Assembly: GCA_014843695.1 (NCBI GenBank)
Contig: CM026404.1
Span: forward strand, 82,440,948 to 82,504,947
Direction of reading: 5' to 3'
Length of the DNA: 64,000 nucleotides
Source of the DNA: Archivesica marissinica
Lineage: Eukaryota > Mollusca > Bivalvia > Venerida > Vesicomyidae
The translations under genes were made by a program, and so were the position numbers. Position 1 is the first letter of the stretch; each line of letters opens with the position of its first letter. Of the stretch, positions 57,084-64,000 are shown one piece after another. The notes beneath the pieces were generated by a model that ran no database searches, was not told the DNA's origin, and worked only from the letters and a program-made list of their open reading frames with translations.

Positions 57084-57385
57084 GTAAGTGTTGCTACGAT
57101 GTCAGCTGTGGGGGCAGAGGCTTGTTCTGTTACACGCTCGCTTCTCTCCAGTGCAACCCGGATTCGGTTCTTGTACCCCCGGGAAGTAAGTGTTGCTACG
57201 ATGTCAGCTGTGGAGGCAGAGCCTTGTTCTGCTACGCGCTCGCCTCTCTCCAGTGCAACCCGGATTTGGTTCTCATACCCCCGGGAAGTAAGTGTTGCTA
57301 CGATGTCAGCTGTGGAGACAGAGCCTTGTTCTGCTACGCGCTCGCTTCTCTCCAGTGCAACCCGGATTCGGTTCTCGTACCACCG
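57084..57385 (+). repeat. 102-bp tandem repeat carrying three equivalent 5' splice sites
   Basis: The unit starts GTAAGTGTTGCTACGATGTC, AGCTGTGG and ends CGCTCGCTTCTCTCCAGTGC, AACCCGGATTCGG, CCCGGGAA. GTAAGT donors lie at 57084, 57186 and 57288, all phase 0 after CAA or GAA. The second half of the unit is the head of SINE family 3. Confidence 0.93.
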
Positions 57386-57535
57386 GGAAGTATGCGAGAT
57401 GGTACGATGATCGCCATATTGGATATTTGAGTGTTCACCTTCGGTTTCCACCTACACCAATGATCACATATATACGCTTTCATGCATGCCAATGAGAGTG
57501 ATAAATATCATTTTAAAGCTTGTTTCGCAAGCAAG
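57386..57535 (+). mobile_element. SINE family 3, distal part
   Basis: GGAAGTATGCGAGATGGTAC, GATGATCGCC, then CACCTACACCAATGATCACA and CATGCCAATGAGAGTG. It continues the SINE head that was amplified in the preceding repeat. Confidence 0.75.
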
Positions 57536-57689
57536 TGCCGTTAAAGATAATTGTCAATGATTTACAGAAATTGTATTCTTTCATGCGTTTGTTATTTTGA
57601 TGTGACAGTTTTAGTAAGTAAATACAAAAATATTTCTAGGAAGTTACATGACATTGGCAGTTGAAAGTCTTCTCTAAGAGGTAGGGTAA

Positions 57690-57955
57690 ATATGGCTAGT
57701 TAACTCTGTTAATCTTGTTGATTTAGTATAATCAATGATGGATTATGATTTATGCCCCTTTCACCTACACAAATTCCCGACTTAAATTCGTCTGTCATTG
57801 TCTATACCGGGGGAAGTATGGCTAGTTGTGGGGGACAACTCTTGTTAATCTTGTTGATTTAGTATAGTCAATGATGGATTATGATTTATGCCCCTTTCAC
57901 CTACATAAACCCCTGACTTCGGTTTGTCTCTGACTCTCTGCCATTGTCTATACCA
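57690..57955. repeat. ~130-bp tandem duplication
   Basis: ATGGCTAGTT, TCTTGTTGATTTAGTATAAT, CAATGATGGATTATGATTTA, TGCCCCTTTCACCTACA occur twice, about 130 bp apart, in the last intron. Confidence 0.85.
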
Positions 57956-58005
57956 GACAGACTTGTATAATATCGGATTAAACTATGACATTTTGTGTAT
58001 TTCAG

Positions 58006-58160
58006 TGAACATTCTACACATCTGTACGGTGTTCTCTGCCAGCCTCGGTGCTCAACTTCCTCCTTAAATATGCCAAGGAATGGCCTTGATCAGCGTGACA
58101 ATGTCAACATTTTGCTCATCAGTGTGGGACATGGCAAAGTATGATTTCCTCAGCATTGAA
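58006..58160 (+). other. SPTLC2: SPTLC2 terminal exon start (stop codon and 3' UTR)
   Basis: The acceptor GTGTATTTCAG (57995-58005) is followed at once by TGA, which closes the phase-0 reading frame left by exon I. The rest would be 3' UTR. I could not place the polyadenylation site: there is no close AATAAA on the plus strand, so the end given is nominal. Confidence 0.5.
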
Positions 58161-58850
58161 TCTGCACTCAGTGTATTATCATTGGTTATCTCTGTGTCTG
58201 TCCGTCAGTAGATGGTTTTTATACATTCAAAAACGCTCTGTTTCATGCTACTGTACCCTATCACCTAGAGCTTGCTGTAGAAGATTCCATATTGTATGAT
58301 GGAGGAATCAGTTATATAACTGTTGTGGAACTGCATTCAAAAGCAACATTTCCAGACCGAAATTGTGGAAGTTCGTTCAAAGTCAGAATCTATTGTTAAA
58401 AAGTAGAAATCTGCTACTACATTGAAATAATAAGTAATATTTATGATTGGTAACTTATCTATAGAATGATGATATTTATTATTGCTAGGTGACCGTTGCT
58501 GTGGCGGACTCCGAACATGACATATACCTACCGCCCATACTCGTCTCCTATAAGACAACATTTTTACCACCAGATTATGGCCTCAATGTGGCTTCCCGTC
58601 CTATAAACGAGTGCTAATTTAAATGTGTAAATGGGATCCATAATTACGTCCCAGAAAAGAAAGTAAACACATTGACACTGCAAATGTTTTCCAACTTGCA
58701 TTTGCTAAACATGCAATAATGCTTGTGACTGGTGTCCATTTGATCAACCCTGTCTTATATGCTAGTGCATGCCAAAACCCACTGATTTCAGGACCAAGGT
58801 AGGAGGGTCGTCTTACGTATTATTCCAAATAGACCATGCATTGTCATTTT
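58161..58850. other. Downstream sequence without recognisable feature
   Basis: Possibly 3' UTR of SPTLC2. A diverged relative of the 75-bp satellite unit (GAAGATTCCATATTGTATGA, near 58276) is visible. No gene seen. Confidence 0.4.
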
Positions 58851-58852
58851 AC

Positions 58853-59342
58853 TGTAGGTAGACATGTAGAGTGGTTCATTCTAGGTATACATGTAGAGTG
58901 GTTCATTCTAGGTAGACATGTAGAGTGGTTCATTCTAGGTATACATGTAGAGTGGTTCATTCTAGGTAGACATGTAGGGTGGTTCATTCTAGGTATACAT
59001 GTAGAGTGGTTTATTCTAGGTATACATGTAGAGTGGTTCATTCTAGGTATACATGTAGAGTGGTTCATTCTAGGTAGACATGTAGGGTGGTTCATTCTAG
59101 GTATACATGTAGAGTGGTTCATTCTAGGTATACATGTAGGGTGGTTCATTCTAGGTAGATGTAGGGTGGTTCATTCTAGGTAGACATGTAGGGTGGTTCA
59201 TTCTAGGTATACGTAGAGTGGTTCATTCTAGGTAGACATGTAGGGTGGTTCATTCTAGGTAGACATGTAGGGTGGTTCATTCTAGGTCGACATGTAGGGT
59301 GGTTCATTCTAGGTCGACATGTAGGGTGGTTCATTCTAGGTA
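58853..59342. repeat. 27-bp satellite, ~18 copies
   Basis: The unit is GTAGACATGTAGAGTGGTTC followed by ATTCTAG; variants are ATACATG/AGACATG and AGAGTGG/AGGGTGG. In-frame period, so a 115-codon artefact frame exists. Confidence 0.97.
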
Positions 59343-61110
59343 GTGTTAGACAGCATTTTGTGATCGGTCGTGTTTAATTATTTATTATTGCAGTTTGCAT
59401 GTATGGCGGCGTGTATGAGTGTGTCTATTTTCTCAATTGTTGTTTAGTTAATAGAGATATGTTGTATAGCTTAAACTTTTGTTGTGCAAACTGTCAAATC
59501 TGTTCACACTAAGTGTACCAGCTTTGTAGACGATTGAAACATTTCACACATCAGTAACATTTGCTCTGTGTGGATGGTTCATACCTGTATTGAGATATCG
59601 CTATTGTGTTCTTTCAAGGGGATAAATTCTGCCAGTTTCGGTCACTGGTCTTAGTCACTAATGCACAGTCAGATCAATAATATCTAGTCTTTATAATGAA
59701 GTATTATGCATTGCATCTGCCTCGTAACCAAGGGTTTGTGAGTTTGAGCCCACCTGAACCACGTTGGTGGTGTCCATGGTGGTGGCAAGACACTTGAATC
59801 TACCTTGTCTCTTCTCTCTCCCTCATAGCGATGGTAGGGTTTTTATTGTTTTCGTTTTCTCAATGACTGTGTTATGTATCTAAGCATAGCTTGCCCGTGT
59901 GTAATGATTGTGTTCGTGAATATTTCCAAAGAATGTTGCATTGTGTGATATTTATTAGGGCTGTGGCAATTATCTGATTAGTCGAAACCATATTGATTTT
60001 CACAAAATATCTTTCCAATTCCGAAATGAATGAAAATTGATCTCTGTTAACCTACCGCCAAGTTAAATTCATTACCTTTTCACTTTACAATTACATATCT
60101 ATCCGGGCTTTTATTAGACCTTAGGTGCTTTATTTTTGGAAAAATAAAATGATAATTCATATATATGTGTATATGCAAAACTATTGTACTGTTATCTTTT
60201 GCAAATAACCGTCTACTAAGTTATTGGTGTTTTTATAAGTAAATATCCATAACGAGGAGGTACCGTTAAAACTAAGAATTGTCAAAAATGACGGTTCTTT
60301 TGTTGTCGGATCTTTAGCATTTTGCTTAGTTCTTGAAGAATGCAAATCCAAAAACAGCAATCACTATTTTTATTTTTTTATTTTTATAGATCTATTACAG
60401 ATTTATTTTTGTTCAATACAGTAATGAGTCTGGTTTCTATGAATTGCTAACCTAACTTATCTAACTAATCTAAGTTTGTATTCAATCACTATTTCTTAAT
60501 TATCTGCTCGTTAGAATATCTTGGTGTGCAGCACATTCTAAGTATACAAAACTTTTACACTGGTATTTTTAATATCATAATCTGTACCACATTAAATATT
60601 CTGCAATCTAAATTGTCAATGTATCATACACAGTCTCTGAAAAGTTGGTCAAAATCAATTTAGATCACATAATATTTAATGCATACCAGACTTTAACCTT
60701 ATAAAAAAAAGAATTAAGTACTACGGTATTTCCACACGGTTCGCCGGTGGCGAGGGTAAATAAGTTTAATCATCAACTTCAGATATTTCAATTTTTGATC
60801 AGCAATTTTGCGTATGTACCTGTAAGCATAAATAGAGTTTGCCTTGTGTTCCTTGAACTGCCTAGATGGTGAAACCTCTCTCGGAATCCCAACTATATAC
60901 TAGTCGCTCATTTATGTTTAGTGTCGTTAGAAAAATGGGCAGCCGGCTTTCTATGTTTGAACTCGGAATTATTTGTCAAGTTTTTATCGCGCTGCACTTT
61001 ATAACTGTTATAACTAAAAAAACATAAAAAAATAAGTCTTTGATAACTTGCATACTGTATCTAATGGTTGTTTCCTGAATTTTGGCCAAAAATAGTCGCA
61101 ATGTCATCTC
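59343..61110. other. AT-rich sequence with SINE fragment and nothing else recognised
   Basis: At about 59720-59838 a weak SINE family 2 relative is visible (GTAACCAAGGGTTTGTGAGT, TTGTCTCTTCTCTCTCCCTC). At 60733-60772 there is a minus-strand copy of the TTTACCCTCGCCACCGGCGA motif. Otherwise no feature. Confidence 0.45.
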
Positions 61111-61113
61111 ATA

Positions 61114-61288
61114 TTCTTAAGATAGTTAATAACTTGTCTATAATTTGTCTGTATAGGTTCATTAAGATAGTTAATAACTTGTCTATAATTTGTCTGTATA
61201 GGTTCATTAAGATAGTTAATAACTTGTCTATAATTTGTCTGTATAGGTTCATTAAGATAGTTAATAACTTGTCTATAATTTGTCCGTA
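61114..61288. repeat. 45-bp tandem repeat, 4 copies
   Basis: The unit is ATTAAGATAGTTAATAACTT, GTCTATAATTTGTCTGTATA, GGTTC. Four copies, with the last ending GTCCGTATTG. Confidence 0.95.
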
Positions 61289-61356
61289 TTGATGATGATT
61301 TAATTGACTTGCATATATTTTGAAGACTGTTCAGATGGAATTGATTACAAGATTTA

Positions 61357-61715
61357 TCAAGCATATAGGGATCTACCGGTGTACAGCAAGACTTACCTGT
61401 CATGCTTGTCTGTTTATCAAGCAGATAGGGATCTACCGGTGTACAGCAAGACTTACCTGTCATGCTTGTCTGTTTATCAAGCAGATAGGGATCTACCGGT
61501 GTACAGCAAGACTTACCTGTCATGCTTGTCTGTTTATCAAGCAGATAGGGATCTACCAGTGTACAGCAAGACTTACCTGTCATGCTTGTCTGTTTATCAA
61601 GCAGATAGGGATCTACCGGTGTACAGCAAGACTTACCTGTCATGCTTGTCTGTTTAACAAGCAGATAGGGATCTACCGGTGTACAGCAAGACTTACCTGT
61701 CATGCTTGTCTGTTT
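61357..61715. repeat. 60-bp tandem repeat, 6 copies
   Basis: The unit is TATCAAGCAGATAGGGATCT, ACCGGTGTACAGCAAGACTT, ACCTGTCATGCTTGTCTGTT. The 60-bp period keeps frames open on both strands (up to 199 codons minus); not considered genes. Confidence 0.96.
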
Positions 61716-61719
61716 CTTG

Positions 61720-62405
61720 TGTTTATTAGGACTGGAACAATGTTGTCAAATTTCCGTTGTCTATTCTGAAAGTCCACAATAATTTGTAGTAAACCCGTTT
61801 ATTCCTGGTCTTACAAAAACCTTTTTCTCACCCGGAAATGTAATGAAAGTAATATGTCGACTTATGGCTGAGCAATTTTGTTTGTTTTTTTATTTGTTTG
61901 AACTTTGTTTCTATTTTTTTGTTTATATGCTAACAATTGGGATACGAGTACACAATTATTTACGTTTACACAATTATTTACGTTATAAACCCATAGGAAA
62001 TTTGTTGTTGATAAATAATGGAATCAAGTAAGCCAGATATCTCAAATTGAGCCCAGTTTCATCTAAGTATGAGAGAAAAAACCAGTTTCATAAGTTCACA
62101 AAGTATCATCGACTTATGGTAGGATCCAGCTTAAAAGCAGCATTTTCGAGCCAAAATTTGACCCTCGACTTATGTTGGAGATTGATTTATGGCCAGGAAT
62201 GTACGGTATTCATACATGAAAACAGAGATCACCTTCGTCAGTTCCATTACATCGTGTCTACATCCCCAGCCCCGAGATTATATCGCACAATGAACAGGTG
62301 TCTCTCAGTGGCTGTAGGCCTACAGAATGTTTTTATTGAAGCTGTAACCCACAGGGTGATGGATTGATACAATAGATGGTTGGGGTGGAGTTATACATAT
62401 ACATT
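61720..62405. other. Sequence with one dispersed-repeat copy
   Basis: 62095-62215 matches the repeat at 44640-44775. A 106-codon frame at 62047-62367 overlaps it and shows no domain. Confidence 0.45.
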
Positions 62406-62407
62406 AT

Positions 62408-62450
62408 GCTACAGATGCAGGCGTAAAACCCGAAATATAACATAACATTA
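62408..62450 (+). mobile_element. SINE family 1 tail fragment
   Basis: GATGCAGGCGTAAAACCCGA followed by AATATAACATAACAT, only the last 40 bp of the family. Confidence 0.75.
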
Positions 62451-62726
62451 TGCTACAGTAAATTAACTGTTGATTGATTCCCATATTAGGTTCATATTAA
62501 TTAAATAATAAAATTAGAAGTCGTGACGGACAATTATTTTCTTGCAAACTTCAAAAATCTTTTCAAACATGTGTTCACAGTCAACAGTAATATTATTATT
62601 TTATTCTTGACTATATGTTTGAATTTATATACTGTTTCTGTTGATTACTTACTTTCTAATATTGAAACATATGTATGTATGTGTGTCATTTGAGATATAG
62701 TTTAATAGTGACTGTATATGTAGTTA

Positions 62727-63058
62727 CAGGCACAAGACACAAACTTGTTTTTCTTGCCCTATGGTCATATAGTAAGTAATGTTTACTGAAGGCAACCAAT
62801 GGAAATAAAACATGCATGCAAAAACATCGACGAGAAACTAGGTAAAATTGACCAGATCACTGATCTGCATCAATTAAAAAGTATTTGTTGATAGAATAAG
62901 GTGGTCAGGACCACAAGGGCATATCAGTGATCTGGTCGATTTTACCTAGTTTCTCGTCAATGTTTTTGCATGCATGTTTTATTTCCGTTGGTTGCCTTCA
63001 GTAAACATTACTTACTATATGACCATAGGGCAAGAAAACAATTTGTGTCTTGTGCCTG
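62727..63058. mobile_element. Fold-back MITE with ~137-bp inverted arms and TA flanks
   Basis: The left arm (62727-62864) and right arm (62923-63058) are near-perfect inverted repeats starting CAGGCACAAGACACAAA; the loop is about 58 bp. TA flanks both ends (62725-62726 and 63059-63060), consistent with a Tc1/mariner-type target, though the termini are not the common CAGT. RNA from either strand would fold into a long hairpin. Non-coding. Confidence 0.9.
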
Positions 63059-63291
63059 TATATGTAGTGTACTTGTAACAAACATATTGTTTAATATATA
63101 AATTGTATGTTACTTGTTCTGTTTCCCAGTTGAAATATTACTTGTGTTTTAATGGGTACCGTCTTGCATAATTAATTTATCATTGTGTACATACAAGAAA
63201 CATGTGAGCTGACGGAAGATTTTTATACAATGTGTATAATTGTTTTATGTTCATATTTTTATGATAATGTACAGCAAGTTTAGCTTGAAAC

Positions 63292-63430
63292 CGAAGGATT
63301 TGACGGACCGAAAGATTTGACAAATTTTAAGATTTGACGGACCGAAGGATTTGACAAATTTTAAGATTTGACGGACCGAAGGATTTGACAAATTTTAAGA
63401 TTTGACTGACCGAAGGATTTGACGGATCGT
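63292..63430. repeat. ~34-bp tandem repeat, ~4 copies
   Basis: The unit is GATTTGACGGACCGAAGGAT, TTGACAAATTTTAA. The first and last copies are incomplete. Confidence 0.93.
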
Positions 63431-63599
63431 AAATTGTATAGATAAAAAGTTTTGAGAGGGAGGTATTTTAAAAAGATTTCCAAACAATAAATCTTTGAAA
63501 ACGTACGGAAGAAATTTGTGGTTGTCGCTGTTAGCAAGTGTAGACAAACATAGGAATTATACTATTTTAATGAAGGAAAATAACTTAAATAACCCTGTC

Positions 63600-64000
63600 T
63601 ACATTATACTTATTGTTGTACACATGGCATGTTATAGAGATGCTCTCTTTAATCCTTACTGTTGTACACATGGCCTGTTATAGAGATGCTCTCTATAATC
63701 CTTACTGTTGTACACATGACCTGTTATAGAGATGCTCTCTTTAATCCTTACTGTTGTACACATGGCCTGTTATAGAGATGCTCTCTTTAATCCTTACTGT
63801 TGTACACATGGCATGTTATAGAGATGCTCTCTTTAATCCTTACTGTTGTACACATGGCCTGTTATAGAGATGCTCTCTTTAATCCTTACTGTTGTACACA
63901 TGACCTGTTATAGAGATGCTCTCTATAATCCTTACTGTTGTACACATGGCATGTTATAGAGATGCTCTCTACAATCATTACTGTTGTACACATGGCCTGT
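63600..64000. repeat. 46-bp satellite, ~9 copies, running off the window
   Basis: The unit is TTACTGTTGTACACATGGCC, TGTTATAGAGATGCTCTCTT, TAATCC; GGCC/GGCA/GACC variants occur. The array continues past 64000. Confidence 0.97.

Larger units (their letters stand above)
27320..58160 (+). other. SPTLC2: SPTLC2 gene, 3' two thirds (exons and introns)
   Basis: This is the span of the serine palmitoyltransferase long-chain base subunit 2 gene seen here. SPT condenses serine with palmitoyl-CoA to 3-ketodihydrosphinganine, the first committed step of sphingolipid synthesis, at the ER membrane, as a heterodimer with SPTLC1; subunit 2 carries the PLP lysine. Nine coding exons give 395 in-frame codons with consistent phases (A-B 1, B-C 0, C-D 1, D-E 2, E-F 0, F-G 1, G-H 2, H-I 0, I-J 0) and GT...AG junctions. 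Human SPTLC2 has 562 residues, so about 165 N-terminal residues, including the membrane segment, are missing here. Introns run from about 0.9 to 7.0 kb and consist largely of satellites and MITEs. Family knowledge is established; exon joining is read from the sequence. Confidence 0.95.

Noticed and set aside
58836..59183. 115-codon frame HVEWFILG repeat
   Set aside because: 27-bp satellite artefact, open on both strands.
60144..60149. Polyadenylation signal for SPTLC2 (AATAAA)
   Set aside because: More than 2 kb after the stop with no supporting downstream element; too uncertain to assign.
61104..61703. 199-codon minus-strand frame (MTGKSCCTPVDPYLL repeat)
   Set aside because: Composed of two unrelated tandem arrays (60 bp and 45 bp) in frame by period; no other gene signals.
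62047..62367. 106-codon frame as a small gene
   Set aside because: Overlaps a dispersed repeat shared with 44640-44775 and lacks any domain.

Overview
This is eukaryotic, AT-rich, intron-bearing DNA from an invertebrate. The tRNA-headed SINE families, FLYWCH/MULE and hAT transposase remnants, TTAA-flanked MITEs and many satellites fit a mollusc, most likely a bivalve. That is an inference from repeat style; the species is not determined. There are no prokaryotic genes, operons, CRISPR arrays or intact tRNA/rRNA genes.

The one clear host gene is the plus-strand 3' two thirds of serine palmitoyltransferase subunit 2 (SPTLC2). Nine coding exons (27320-27468, 32030-32154, 33198-33291, 34242-34347, 40817-41036, 42826-42952, 44920-45055, 52091-52220, 56985-57083) join in matching phases into 395 codons with no internal stop. 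A terminal exon opening with TGA at 58006 gives a plausible end. The PLP lysine motif (GTFTKSFG), the DEAHS motif and the NHAS motif are intact. The exons for roughly the first 165 residues were not found and probably lie upstream of the window.

Region 1-27 kb lies upstream of the first recognised exon. It holds a disrupted FLYWCH/MULE transposase (147-1340, minus), a triple-nested set of small transposons (5.8-6.4 kb), a broken hAT-type transposase gene part of which became a 75-bp satellite (7.1-8.4 kb), a 2-kb array of a 32-36 bp repeat (8.4-10.35 kb), a small zinc-finger ORF (12.5 kb), further satellites (13.4, 16.9, 18-19.6 kb), and a 3.9-kb TTAA-flanked element swollen by a 36-bp satellite (21.4-25.3 kb). 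Region 27-58 kb is SPTLC2, with introns filled by satellites, SINEs and MITEs. The largest is a 6.2-kb, 75-bp satellite (45.5-51.7 kb) whose long open frames are artefacts of a period divisible by three. Region 58-64 kb is downstream and holds short satellites and a fold-back MITE.

No new enzymatic or defence system is visible. The striking signal is genome dynamics. Several satellites can be traced to their seed inside the window: transposon ends (53.8-56.9, 37.6-40.8, 21.4-25.3, 27.6-28.1 kb), a transposase coding segment (7.2-8.0 kb), and SPTLC2 exon/intron junctions (34.28-34.76, 57.08-57.39 and perhaps 31.2-32.03 kb). Two of these arrays multiply a functional 5' splice site. Paralogous empty and filled sites within the window show several transposon insertions directly.
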